A DNA stretch of 64,000 bases from JAWLHJ01 sp039587535 (GCA_039587535.1 JBDHIF010000004.1:1-64000); one strand, 5' to 3'; shown: positions 44,598 through 53,433, counted from the stretch's first letter. Numbers and translations: made by a program. Notes: generated by a model from the sequence alone, not told the origin.

Positions 44598-45077
44598 ATG
44601 GGTTTCGCCCCTTCCCCGATGCAAGTTCGTTCCCCCGCGTTCGACGACCACAGCCGCATCCCGACGAGGCACACGGGAGAAGGTGAAGACGTCTCGCCGG
44701 CCCTGGAATGGTCGGATGCGCCGGAGGGGGCCGAGGCGTTCGTCGTGCTTTGCCACGATCCCGATGCACCGCTCTGCAAGCCCGGGAGCTACGGGTTCGT
44801 GCATTGGCTCCTGTACAACATTCCGGGCTCCGCGACAGGCATCCCCGAGGGGGGAGGCGAGCAGCACACCGAGGGCGCGTCGGACTTTGGGAAGAACGGC
44901 TACGGGGGACCCATGCCGCCGGAGGGCCACGGCGTGCACCACTATTTCTTCTGGGTCCTCGCGCTGGACGAGGCGCTGGACCTGGAGGCCGGCCTCACGA
45001 TGGAGCAGCTCCTGGCCGCGATCGAGCCGCACGTCATTGGCATGAACCGGCTCGTGGGCACCTACCGGCGAGGCTGA
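44598..45077 (+). CDS. YbhB/YbcL-family Raf kinase inhibitor-like protein (PEBP)
   Basis: 159 residues, the usual size. The PEBP anion-site motifs are VVLCHDPDAPLCKPGSYGFV, HWLLYNIPGSATGIPEG and GGPMPPEGHGVHHYFFWVLA. Cytoplasmic; the cellular role in bacteria is unknown. ATG 44598 is preceded by AGGAGAAG. It lies between ggt and the acsA operon on the same strand, about 60 bases before the acyl-CoA ligase gene. Confidence 0.9.
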   Translation: MGFAPSPMQVRSPAFDDHSRIPTRHTGEGEDVSPALEWSDAPEGAEAFVVLCHDPDAPLCKPGSYGFVHWLLYNIPGSATGIPEGGGEQHTEGASDFGKNGYGGPMPPEGHGVHHYFFWVLALDEALDLEAGLTMEQLLAAIEPHVIGMNRLVGTYRRG

Positions 45078-45136
45078 CCCGCAGACTGGCTTCTCGCCTC
45101 TCCCCTCGCTAGCATCGCCCCGGAGGGAAGAGCGCC

Positions 45137-46963
45137 ATGGATGATCGACACCCCGGCACGGCTCACGACACAATCGTGAAGTCCCGGAACCCGCACGGCC
45201 CCAAGCCGAACCTTCCGGACTACGAAGCGGCTGTCCGCACCTTCTCCTGGGAGGCGGCACGCCAGGAGGAGCTCGACGGGCTCCCAGGCGGCCGCGGGCT
45301 CAACATCGCACACGAGGCGGTGGACCGGCACGCGGCAGGTCCGCGGCGGGACCGGGTGGCCATTCGATGGCTGGGGAAGGCCGGAGACGTGCGGGAGTTG
45401 ACCTACGCTGACCTCGCGGCCCTGAGCAGCCGGGTGGCGCACGCGCTCTCGGACCTGGGGTTGGCACCCGGCGACCGCCTGTTCGTCCTCACTGGACGGA
45501 TCCCCGAGCTGTACGCGGTCGTACTCGGTGCACTCAAGGCCAAGCTGGTGGTATCGCCGCTGTTCGCCGCGTTCGGCCCGGAGCCCGTGGCCACCCGGAT
45601 GAAGCTCGGGCGCGCTCGAGCGCTCCTCACCACCCCCAGGCTCTACCAGCGCCGGGTGTTGCCGATCCGGGATTCCCTCCCCGACCTTCAGCACGTCTTC
45701 GTCACGGGCACCGGGTCCGCGGACCCGCCGGAAGGAACCCTGGCCCTCGAAGCGCTGGTGGAAGGCGCGCCCCCGGATTTCACCATCCCGGACACCGACC
45801 CCGAGGATCCGGCCCTCCTCCATTTCACCAGCGGCACCACCGGCACGCCGAAAGGAGCGCTGCACGTCCACCAGGCCGTGCTGGCACATCACGTCACGGG
45901 CAAGCACGCCCTGGACTTCCACGCCGGCGACCGCTTCTGGTGCACCGCTGACCCCGGGTGGGTGACCGGAACCTCCTACGGCATCATCTCCCCGCTGACG
46001 AACGGTGTGACGAGCATCGTGGACGAGGCGGAATTCGACGTCGAGCGTTGGTACCGGATCCTGGAGCGGGAGCGGGTCGCGGTCTGGTACACGGCCCCGA
46101 CGGCCGTCCGCATGCTCATGAAGGCCGGGGCCGAGGTGGCCAAGCGCTACGACCTGTCGGCGCTCCGGTTCATCGCCAGCGTGGGCGAGCCGCTGAACCC
46201 CGAAGCAGTGCTCTGGGGTCGAAACGCGCTCGGGCTTCCCATCCACGACAACTGGTGGCAGACGGAAACAGGTGGAATCATGATCGCCAACTACCGGGCC
46301 ATGGACGTGCGACCCGGGTCCATGGGCAGACCGCTTCCGGGCGTGGAGGCAGCTATCGTGCGTAGGCGGCAAGGAGAGGACGCGGCGTCCGAAGCGTCTA
46401 CGCCCGTCGAGCTCGCCGATCCCGGTGAGGAGGGCGAGCTGGCCCTGCGAGCGGGCTGGCCATCCATGTTTCGGTCCTACATCGACAATGAAGAGCGCTA
46501 CCGGCGATGCTTCGCGGACGGCTGGTACCTGACTGGAGACCTGGCCCGCCAGGACGATGACGGGTACTTCTGGTTCGTTGGGCGGGCTGACGACGTCATC
46601 AAGTCCGCGGGACATCTGATCGGGCCATTCGAAGTGGAAAGCGCCCTGGTGGAGCACCCGGCTGTGGCCGAGGCCGCGGTCATCGGTAAGCCGGATCCCA
46701 CCGTGGGCGAGATCGTGAAGGCGTTCGTCTCGCTCCGAGAGGGATGCGAGGCAACCGAAGACCTGAAGCTCGAGCTCACGGGACACGCCCGGCGACGCCT
46801 GGGTCCAGCCGTGGCCCCCAGGGAGATCGACTTTCTCGACGACCTGCCCAAGACGCGGAGCGGCAAGGTCATGCGGCGGCTGCTCAAGGCCCGCGAGCTG
46901 GGCCTTCCGGAAGGCGATACATCCACCCTCGAACGCCCGGCCTCTCCCGGAACGGAGGAATAA
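45137..46963 (+). CDS. acsA: Acetate-CoA ligase, AcsA type
   Basis: 608 residues of the ANL superfamily. The ATP loop is LLHFTSGTTGTPKGALHVH. Acetate-pocket and adenylate motifs include WYTAPTAVRMLMKAG and DNWWQTETGGIM. The hinge is GWYLTGDLARQDDDGYFWF, and the C-terminal lysine is in LPKTRSGKVMRRLLKA. Length and motifs match Bacillus-type AcsA, which makes acetyl-CoA from acetate and ATP; a longer acyl substrate cannot be excluded. It is first in an operon with the three pyruvate dehydrogenase genes; pdhA starts 2 bases after its stop. Confidence 0.88.
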   Translation: MDDRHPGTAHDTIVKSRNPHGPKPNLPDYEAAVRTFSWEAARQEELDGLPGGRGLNIAHEAVDRHAAGPRRDRVAIRWLGKAGDVRELTYADLAALSSRVAHALSDLGLAPGDRLFVLTGRIPELYAVVLGALKAKLVVSPLFAAFGPEPVATRMKLGRARALLTTPRLYQRRVLPIRDSLPDLQHVFVTGTGSADPPEGTLALEALVEGAPPDFTIPDTDPEDPALLHFTSGTTGTPKGALHVHQAVLAHHVTGKHALDFHAGDRFWCTADPGWVTGTSYGIISPLTNGVTSIVDEAEFDVERWYRILERERVAVWYTAPTAVRMLMKAGAEVAKRYDLSALRFIASVGEPLNPEAVLWGRNALGLPIHDNWWQTETGGIMIANYRAMDVRPGSMGRPLPGVEAAIVRRRQGEDAASEASTPVELADPGEEGELALRAGWPSMFRSYIDNEERYRRCFADGWYLTGDLARQDDDGYFWFVGRADDVIKSAGHLIGPFEVESALVEHPAVAEAAVIGKPDPTVGEIVKAFVSLREGCEATEDLKLELTGHARRRLGPAVAPREIDFLDDLPKTRSGKVMRRLLKARELGLPEGDTSTLERPASPGTEE

Positions 46964-46965
46964 CC

Positions 46966-47961
46966 CTGACCGAGACACGACTTCCAGACCGGGAAACCGC
47001 GCACGGACTGCTGGCCCACATGCTCCTCATTCGCCGTTTCGAGGAAAAGTCGGCGGAGCTCTATCAGGAAGAAAAGATCCGCGGTTTTCTCCACCTCTAC
47101 ATCGGCCAGGAGGCCGTGGCCGTCGGCACCCTCGACGTGCTGGAGCCCGACGACGCCGTGGTGGCCACCTACCGCGAGCACGGCCACGCCCTGGCGCGAG
47201 GCATCGGCGCAGGGCCCATCATGGCCGAGATGTTCGGCAAGGTCGAGGGCACCTCCCGCGGCCGGGGTGGCTCCATGCATATCTTCGACGCGGCCACCCG
47301 GTTCTACGGCGGGAACGCGATCGTCGGGGGCGGCCTGCCGCTGGCGGTGGGGCTGGCGCTGGCGGACCACCTGCGGGGTCTTCAACGCGTGACGGTCTGC
47401 TTCTTCGGCGAAGGGGCGGTGGCCGAGGGTGAGTTCCACGAGTCCCTCAACCTGGCGTCGCTGTGGAAGCTGCCGGTTCTCTTCTGCTGTGAGAACAACC
47501 TGTACGCCATGGGCACCGCGCTGGAGCGCTCTGAGTCGGAGTTGGATGTTGCGGTCAAGGCGGCCAGCTACGAGATGCCGGCTTGGCCGGTCGACGGCAT
47601 GGACGTACTCGCGGTTCGCGACGCAGCCCGACGCGCAGTGGATGCGGTACGGGGGGGCGGAGGACCGTACCTGCTGGAGCTCCGCACCTACCGGTTCCGT
47701 GCCCACTCCATGTTCGACCCCGAGCTGTATCGACCTAAGGAGGAGGTGGAGGCATGGAAGAAGCAGGACCCAATCGACGGCTTCGTGGGCAAGCTCCAGG
47801 AGGCGGACCTCCTGTCCGACGACGAGCTCGAGGCGCTGAAGGCGGATGCGGAGGCTGACGTGGACGAGGCCGTCGCGTTCGCCGAGGCCGGCACCCTTGA
47901 GCCGGTGAGCGACCTCACGCGCTTCGTGTACAGCGAGGACCCGGCGGAGGAAGGATCGTGA
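46966..47961 (+). CDS. pdhA: Pyruvate dehydrogenase E1 alpha subunit, CTG start
   Basis: 331 residues. With PdhB it decarboxylates pyruvate on thiamine diphosphate and acetylates the E2 lipoyl group. Features are IRRFEEKSAELYQEEKIRGF, the phosphorylation-loop-like YREHGHALARGI, and the TPP motif FFGEGAVAEGEFHESL ... CCENN, with Glu in the usual Asp position of GDG. The only start with a good ribosome-binding site is CTG 46966 (GGAGGAA 7 bases before it); the next ATG would remove about 18 conserved residues. The stop overlaps the pdhB GTG. Confidence 0.88.
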   Translation: MTETRLPDRETAHGLLAHMLLIRRFEEKSAELYQEEKIRGFLHLYIGQEAVAVGTLDVLEPDDAVVATYREHGHALARGIGAGPIMAEMFGKVEGTSRGRGGSMHIFDAATRFYGGNAIVGGGLPLAVGLALADHLRGLQRVTVCFFGEGAVAEGEFHESLNLASLWKLPVLFCCENNLYAMGTALERSESELDVAVKAASYEMPAWPVDGMDVLAVRDAARRAVDAVRGGGGPYLLELRTYRFRAHSMFDPELYRPKEEVEAWKKQDPIDGFVGKLQEADLLSDDELEALKADAEADVDEAVAFAEAGTLEPVSDLTRFVYSEDPAEEGS

Positions 47962-48983
47962 GCGCCACCGGTGGAAACGGTCCGACGACCACGAGCACCC
48001 CCACGGTCACGTACCGGGAAGCCGTGCGCGAAGCCATCCGTGAGGCGCTCACTCGCGACGAGCGGGTCTTTCTCATGGGCGAGGACGTGGGTCGCTACGG
48101 TGGCTGCTACGCCGTCAGCAAGGGGCTGCTGGACGAGTTCGGCGAGGCGCGGATTCGCGATACTCCGCTGAGCGAGTCGACCTTCGTGGGTGCCGGCATC
48201 GGTGCGGCCATGGGTGGCATGCGACCCATCGTCGAGATCATGACGGTGAACTTCAGCCTGCTGGCCCTGGACCAGATCCTCAACACGGCGGCCACCTTCC
48301 TGCACATGTCCGGGGGACAGTTCAACGTCCCCGTGGTCATCCGCATGGCCACCGGCGGCGGCCGTCAACTGGCCGCCCAGCATTCCCACAGCCTCGAGGG
48401 CTGGTATGCGCACATACCCGGCATCAAGGTCGTGACACCGGCGACGATCCGAGATGCGCGAGGAATGCTCTGGACCGCCCTGGAGGATCCCGACCCCGTC
48501 TTGATCTTCGAGAACGCCCTCCTCTACGACACGGAGGGTCCCCTGCCGCAAGATGCCGGGCCGGTACCGCTCGAAGGCGCGGAGGTGATGCGCCCGGGCG
48601 ATAACCTGACCTTGCTCGCCTATGGTGGCGGCCTCAGGAAGGCATTGGAGGCGGCGACCCTGTTAGAGGGCGAGGGCGTCGACGCAGAGGTGATCGACCT
48701 TCGCTGCCTGCGGCCTCTGGACGACGACACCATCCTGAAGTCCGTCGGTCGCACGCGTCGCGCCGTGATCGTGGACGACGGGTGGCGTTCGGGGAGTATC
48801 TCAGCGGAGATCGCGGCGCGGATCGGCGAGCAGGCGTTCTGGGAGATGGACGCACCAGTCGAACGCGTATGCGGCGCCGAGGTGCCTATGCCGTATGCCG
48901 GTCATCTCGAGCAGGCCGCTCTGCCCTCGCCCACCGAGATCCTGGAGGCCGCGCTCCGGACGCTCGCGCGGCCCGGGCGCTGA
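47958..48983 (+). CDS. pdhB: Pyruvate dehydrogenase E1 beta subunit
   Basis: 341 residues from GTG 47958, overlapping pdhA by four bases. Transketolase-like pyrimidine-binding domain first (FLMGEDVGRYGGCYAVSKGL, RDTPLSESTFVGAGIGAAMG, with the catalytic Glu), then the C-terminal transketolase domain (LLAYGGGLRKALEAATLLEG, EVIDLRCLRPLDDDTILKSV). Forms the E1 heterotetramer with PdhA. Confidence 0.93.
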   Translation: MSATGGNGPTTTSTPTVTYREAVREAIREALTRDERVFLMGEDVGRYGGCYAVSKGLLDEFGEARIRDTPLSESTFVGAGIGAAMGGMRPIVEIMTVNFSLLALDQILNTAATFLHMSGGQFNVPVVIRMATGGGRQLAAQHSHSLEGWYAHIPGIKVVTPATIRDARGMLWTALEDPDPVLIFENALLYDTEGPLPQDAGPVPLEGAEVMRPGDNLTLLAYGGGLRKALEAATLLEGEGVDAEVIDLRCLRPLDDDTILKSVGRTRRAVIVDDGWRSGSISAEIAARIGEQAFWEMDAPVERVCGAEVPMPYAGHLEQAALPSPTEILEAALRTLARPGR

Positions 48984-48994
48984 GGGCGGGAGCC

Positions 48995-50371
48995 ATGGCC
49001 GAATACCGCATGCCGTCGCTTGGGGCCGACATGAAAGACGGGCGCGTCGTGGAGTGGTTCGTGGGCCCCGGCGACCAGGTCCGGCGCGGGGACGTGGTTG
49101 GGGTGGTAGACACCGCCAAGGGCGCCATCGAGATGGAGATCTGGATGGATGCGGTGGTCGAAGAGATCGTCGCACAGCCGGGAGCCCGGGTGCCCGTCGG
49201 CGAGCCTTTGTTGCGCCTCCGCGGCGAGGGGGAAGCGTCGGCGGAACGGGAGGAGGCACCGCCGGCGATGCCCCCTCGGCCGGAACCCGCCGCACGGCCC
49301 GAGCCAGAGACCGAGGTCTCGCAGCCCAGGGAGGTGGAGGCAGCGGAGACGAAGCGACGCGCCCTAAGGGCCTCGCCTGCCGCTCGGAAGCTCGCCGCGG
49401 ATCGCGGTGTCGACCTGGGTGAGATTCGCGGCACCGGCCCCGAAGGCGCCGTGGTTCTCGCGGACGTCGAGGAGGCTTTGGAGGCGCCGTCCGCGCCCCT
49501 AACCGAGCCCGGCCACGGGACCCACGTCACGCCGGTCGCACGTCGTATGGCGGAGGTCCACGGCATCGACCTGACGGCCGTGAGGGGTACCGGACCCCAC
49601 GACACCGTCACCCGCGACGACGTGGAGGCGCTGGTCGCCGAGTCGGAGCGTACCGTGGAGGTGTCCGACGCCAAGTCCCCGCCTGAGCAGCCGCCTATCG
49701 AAGATGGTCAGCGGGCCATGCGCGACGCGATCGCGGCGGCCATGGCTCGCTCGAAGCGGGAGATCCCCCATTACTACCTTCAGGACGTGGCCGACATGGA
49801 GGCCGCTGAAGGATGGCTCACCCAGGAGAACGCCAGTCGAACGCCGGCCGACCGCATCCTCCCGGTGGCGCTCCTGCTCAAGGCGGTGGCCCTGGCCGCC
49901 CGCTCCTTTCCCGAGATGAACGGGCACTTCTCGAACGGGAGCTTCCACCGCGCGGACCGCGTGCATCTCGGATTGGCCGTCTCCCTCCGAAGCGGAGGCC
50001 TCGTCGCGCCTGCCATTCGTGACACCGACACCCGGACCGTGGACGACCTCTCCCAGGCGGTCATGGACGTCGTTCAACGCGCCCGCGCGGGGCGGCTACG
50101 TAGCTCGGAGATGACGGACGCCACGCTGACCGTGAGTAGCCTGGGTGAGCGGGGCGTGCAGACCGTGTTCGGGGTCATCTACCCGCCACAGGTGGCCATC
50201 GTCGGTTTCGGGCGGGTGACCCCGCGGCCCTGGGCGGAGGACGGGCTCCTGGGCGTTCGCAGCGCCGTGACCGTGACCCTCGCTGGTGACCACCGGGTGA
50301 GCGACGGACACCGGGGCGGGCTGTTCCTACAGAAGGTCGCGACCCTGCTGACCAAGCCGGAGGAGCTTTGA
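48995..50371 (+). CDS. pdhC: Dihydrolipoamide acyltransferase (E2) with two E3/E1-binding domains
   Basis: 458 residues from ATG 48995. Domain order: one lipoyl domain with the lipoyl-lysine in VVDTAKGAIEME (Lys near residue 43), a Pro/Glu linker, and then two peripheral-subunit-binding domains instead of one (ASPAARKLAADRGVDLGEIR and VTPVARRMAEVHGIDLTAVR). The catalytic domain follows, with GDHRVSDGHRGGLFL carrying the HxxxDG site. It transfers the acetyl group to CoA. A gene for E3 (lipoamide dehydrogenase) is not in the operon. Confidence 0.92.
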   Translation: MAEYRMPSLGADMKDGRVVEWFVGPGDQVRRGDVVGVVDTAKGAIEMEIWMDAVVEEIVAQPGARVPVGEPLLRLRGEGEASAEREEAPPAMPPRPEPAARPEPETEVSQPREVEAAETKRRALRASPAARKLAADRGVDLGEIRGTGPEGAVVLADVEEALEAPSAPLTEPGHGTHVTPVARRMAEVHGIDLTAVRGTGPHDTVTRDDVEALVAESERTVEVSDAKSPPEQPPIEDGQRAMRDAIAAAMARSKREIPHYYLQDVADMEAAEGWLTQENASRTPADRILPVALLLKAVALAARSFPEMNGHFSNGSFHRADRVHLGLAVSLRSGGLVAPAIRDTDTRTVDDLSQAVMDVVQRARAGRLRSSEMTDATLTVSSLGERGVQTVFGVIYPPQVAIVGFGRVTPRPWAEDGLLGVRSAVTVTLAGDHRVSDGHRGGLFLQKVATLLTKPEEL

Positions 50372-50616
50372 GCGAAGAAGAGATCCGCAAGGCCGTGCTG
50401 GATGCGCTACACCGCGTGGCACCTGACGTGAACGTCGCCGATCTGGACCCCAGCGGGGACCTCCGGGAGGAGGCCGACCTGGACTCCGTCGACATCCTGC
50501 GTGTGGTGGTTCGCCTCCACGAGACGCTCGGGGTCGATGTTCCCGAGACCGATTACGAGGAGATGACCAGCCTGGATCGCGCAGTGGCGTACCTCGCAGC
50601 CAGGATAAGCGGCTGA
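50368..50616 (+). CDS. Acyl carrier protein
   Basis: 82 residues, TTG start at 50368 overlapping the pdhC stop (TTGA). Typical acidic four-helix carrier: the phosphopantetheine serine is in EADLDSVDILRVVVRLHETL, followed by VPETDYEEMTSLDRAVAYLA. As the last gene of the acsA-pdhABC operon it may receive acetyl or malonyl units made from this acetyl-CoA supply, but no fatty-acid or polyketide gene is adjacent. It is not the main AcpP by context. Confidence 0.88.
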   Translation: MSEEEIRKAVLDALHRVAPDVNVADLDPSGDLREEADLDSVDILRVVVRLHETLGVDVPETDYEEMTSLDRAVAYLAARISG

Positions 50617-50638
50617 GGTCTGCCTCCCATCGGTTCGG

Positions 50639-51511
50639 CTAGACCCTTCGCTTCGTGTAGTATCGACGGCACTCCGGCTCCCTTCCCCGGACCACCCTCT
50701 GCCCCTCGAGCCCTCGGGTGCGGGACGTCACTACGGTCGCCTGTCCGTGGTCCCCATCCCGGTTGTAATAGATGACGACCCAGTCGCGGGTGCGCCCCAG
50801 GTCGTGAGCCCTCCGGGTGTTGGAGAAGAGCGCCGTGAGATCCCAGCCGTCCCGCTGCACTTCGTAGATGGGGAGCCACTTCTCGCCCCCCGGATTGAAA
50901 CGGCGAGGCGCAATGCGCGGAAGGGCGTCCATGTCGGCGGCCCTACGATAGGCCTCGTCCACATCGAGAAGGAGCGACACCGGGGGCGCGTCACGCCCGG
51001 CCGAGGGCGCGGGACGGGATGCGGGGCCCCGACCCAGGATTCCGGCCAGGGCGTCCCGGATGCCGGCGGCCTTCCTGGCGCCGATTCCCTCCACTTGCTC
51101 CAACCGCCCGTCGTGGGCTGCCTGCTCCAGGTCTTCGAAGGTCTCTACCCGGAGCTCGTCATGGATCCGGGCGGCTAGCTTCGGCCCCACGCCGGGCAGC
51201 CGCTGAAACGCCCCCTCCGGGGCTCGCTCAGCCTCCAGGTGGGCGAGGAGGCGGCACTGTCCCTCCTCCACGAGCTCGGAGATGATGGCGGAGATGCCCT
51301 CACCGACGCCGGGTATGGACTGGAGCGCCCCCGGGCCGCCCTCGTCGTAGATGGCCGCCGCCGCCCGGCTCATCGCCTCCACCTCACGGGCTGCGGCACG
51401 GTAGCTTCCCACGCGGAAGGGGTTCGCCTCCCGCTCCTCCAAGAGGTCCGCGATGCGATGAAGGGCCTCGGCGATCTCGCTGTTGGATAGGGGGCTCGTG
51501 CGATCGGACAT
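50639..51511 (-). CDS. PolX-like helix-hairpin-helix protein without polymerase or PHP domain
   Basis: 290 residues from ATG 51511. Residues 5-160 match the DNA-binding N-terminus of family X polymerases: the 8-kDa domain (IAEALHRIADLLEEREANPF, RVGSYRAAAREVEAMSR) and helix-hairpin-helix motifs (SIPGVGEGISAIISELVEEG, RLPGVGPKLAARIHDELRV, VEGIGARKAAGIRDAL). The nucleotidyl-transfer and PHP domains are missing. A separate C-terminal domain (WLPIYEVQRDGWDLTALFSN, TRDWVVIYYNRDG) is found in related HhH proteins of unknown function. It follows the AlkZ-like gene by 10 bases. Confidence 0.75.
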   Translation of the reverse strand: MSDRTSPLSNSEIAEALHRIADLLEEREANPFRVGSYRAAAREVEAMSRAAAAIYDEGGPGALQSIPGVGEGISAIISELVEEGQCRLLAHLEAERAPEGAFQRLPGVGPKLAARIHDELRVETFEDLEQAAHDGRLEQVEGIGARKAAGIRDALAGILGRGPASRPAPSAGRDAPPVSLLLDVDEAYRRAADMDALPRIAPRRFNPGGEKWLPIYEVQRDGWDLTALFSNTRRAHDLGRTRDWVVIYYNRDGDHGQATVVTSRTRGLEGQRVVRGREPECRRYYTKRRV

Positions 51512-51521
51512 GGCGCGCCGC

Positions 51522-52703
51522 TCAGGAAGACCCGGGCGCCGCGGCCGGGATCTCGGGCACGTCAACCTGTACCCCGGCGAATCGACCCCACCGCCCGATC
51601 GCCCGGGGGATCGCCTTTCTCACCCGGGCGGGCAGCGTCGTGAAGGGTGTGACGTCCGTCCGCACGTGATGGGTGAGGCGCTTCCGCCTCCACGTCCCGA
51701 CCACGCGGCTCCGGGCTACGACCGTCCACCGGAACACTCCGTTCCTGCCCGGATCCACCAAGGTCGCGTGCTCAGGGTCGAGCACGCAGTCCCGAACCCG
51801 GTACCCCAGGAGATGCTCGTCGAAGGCCGCCAGGGCCAGCACCTGGTCGTCTGCCGCACCCGCTCCGGGATCCAGCGTGTCGACCTGCTCGGACAGAATA
51901 CGGTAGGGGCCGGCGGGTCCCCGAACCTCGACGATCGTCTCGCCGTCAGCCTCCAGAGCCGTGCGGGCGTCGGTCTTGGTGAGCTTGGTCCAGTGCACCA
52001 GGTCGTCCACGGTGGCTGGTCCCCGGCCGCGGAGGTACCGCACACCCAGCTCTCGGAGGGCCGCGGGGCGATCCATCATAGGGGGGTCGGGAATCCACTC
52101 GTGGAGCAGAACCACCTCGGGCTCACCGTCGCGGGTCGGCCCGTGTACGAGCGTGCCCGTCTGAGACAGGTACCAGACGGCGTGATAGGTTCGCTGGCCC
52201 GTCATCTCGAGCCCGGCCTCCCGCCAGGCCTCCGTAAGCTCGGGCCGGGTGGCCCGTCCGCCGCCTCGTAGAAGCTCCACCGCCACGTCGCGGGCCCGCT
52301 CGAGGAAGGCCTCGTCGATACCGAGTTGCTCCCATCTTCGCTTCACGCCGATGAGCGCCCGCGGACCGATGTGCTCGAGCATCCAGGGCAGGTCCTGCGC
52401 AGCCACCACGTGCACGGTGCCCCGCATGGGCCAGGAGCGAACGATCGAGCCGGAGTCGTATGCCGCCAGCACATCGCCGTCTCTGCTTCCTGGAATCCGC
52501 GACCCCACCGCCCATCGGGACGCCGGGAAGTCCTGGGCCTGCATGGCCAGGTGGTGGGCGACGACGCCCTCCGCATCGGGCGCTACGGGGACCCGTCCCG
52601 CCAACCCAAGAGCCTGAAGGCGAAGGCGGGCGATCTCGGCTGCGGAGAACGTGGGCTGCGGGCTCATCAGCCGAAGGTAAGGAGGGCTCGTCGACACGAC
52701 CAT
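51522..52703 (-). CDS. AlkZ/YcaQ-family winged-helix DNA glycosylase
   Basis: 393 residues (381 if it starts at the second Met). HTH_42 family: LRLQALGLAGRVP, HHLAMQAQDFPASRW, SWPMRGTVHVVAAQDLPWML, and VDPGRNGVFRWTVVA with HHVRTDV near the end. AlkZ and YcaQ remove bulky or crosslinked N-alkyl purines. The catalytic QxQ element is present as QAQ in MQAQDF, like AlkZ and unlike the QxD of E. coli YcaQ. It is directly upstream of the HhH DNA-binding protein, suggesting a joint repair role. Confidence 0.82.
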   Translation of the reverse strand: MVVSTSPPYLRLMSPQPTFSAAEIARLRLQALGLAGRVPVAPDAEGVVAHHLAMQAQDFPASRWAVGSRIPGSRDGDVLAAYDSGSIVRSWPMRGTVHVVAAQDLPWMLEHIGPRALIGVKRRWEQLGIDEAFLERARDVAVELLRGGGRATRPELTEAWREAGLEMTGQRTYHAVWYLSQTGTLVHGPTRDGEPEVVLLHEWIPDPPMMDRPAALRELGVRYLRGRGPATVDDLVHWTKLTKTDARTALEADGETIVEVRGPAGPYRILSEQVDTLDPGAGAADDQVLALAAFDEHLLGYRVRDCVLDPEHATLVDPGRNGVFRWTVVARSRVVGTWRRKRLTHHVRTDVTPFTTLPARVRKAIPRAIGRWGRFAGVQVDVPEIPAAAPGSS

Positions 52704-52784
52704 CCTGGGTGGGGTCCCATTTGGGCCATAGCGGGGTATAGATTCGGTTCCCCTACTCGTCGCCTGAACGTGGACCTGCCCGAT

Positions 52785-53414
52785 ATGCGGAAGTCATCCA
52801 TCGAGAAGAACGAAGAACTCAGCCAAACCGGCCGAATGCTGGCCTCGCTCGCACTGGAACGGCTACGCCAGGACGGGTCCCTGGTGATCCGTCAGCGTGA
52901 GCAACTCCGCCGTGCGTTGGCAACGGCGGGTGAGGTGCTCGACTGGAACATCATCCCCGGAGAGCGCTCGGACCGTGCCGCCGTGGTGAAGAAAGACGTC
53001 AAGGCTCTAGCCGAGTTCGGCGCCGAGACCCTGGAACAGGATCTCGCCCGGCAGCTGAAGGAGAAGAAGGCCGAGATCAAGGTTTTGGAGGAGGTCACCG
53101 CTCAGCTCCGGGCCCTGGCCGAGGACGAGGACACGGAATATCCCGCCCAGATCGAGTACGCCCATACCGGCCGCGACGCCCACCGGCGTCTGGTGACCAA
53201 GACGGAAGAGCTCGTCCTCAAGGATGCGGACGAAGCTTCCAGCGCGGCCGACAAGATCGAGAAGAAGCTCGAGAACTACGCGAAGCTACGCGACGAGATG
53301 CTCGAGGACTTGAAGCATGAGCGCCGCCAGCTCGGCAAGATGCGCGAGGGGCTCGGCAAGTTCGTGGCGGATTCCAACGGGCTGGTCCTCGAGGTGCTCG
53401 CGACGCTCACTTGA
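52785..53414 (+). CDS. Hypothetical coiled-coil protein
   Basis: 209 residues from ATG 52785 (GTG 52770 is possible). Almost entirely helical: long heptad-like stretches (LEQDLARQLKEKKAEIKVLE, DKIEKKLENYAKLRDEMLED) with a short central break (EDEDTEYPAQIEYAHTGRD). No membrane segment or known domain. It lies 19 bases before the methyltransferase gene on the same strand and is probably co-transcribed with it. Confidence 0.7.
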   Translation: MRKSSIEKNEELSQTGRMLASLALERLRQDGSLVIRQREQLRRALATAGEVLDWNIIPGERSDRAAVVKKDVKALAEFGAETLEQDLARQLKEKKAEIKVLEEVTAQLRALAEDEDTEYPAQIEYAHTGRDAHRRLVTKTEELVLKDADEASSAADKIEKKLENYAKLRDEMLEDLKHERRQLGKMREGLGKFVADSNGLVLEVLATLT

Positions 53415-53433
53415 CCGTCGAGGCGGCCCTCCC

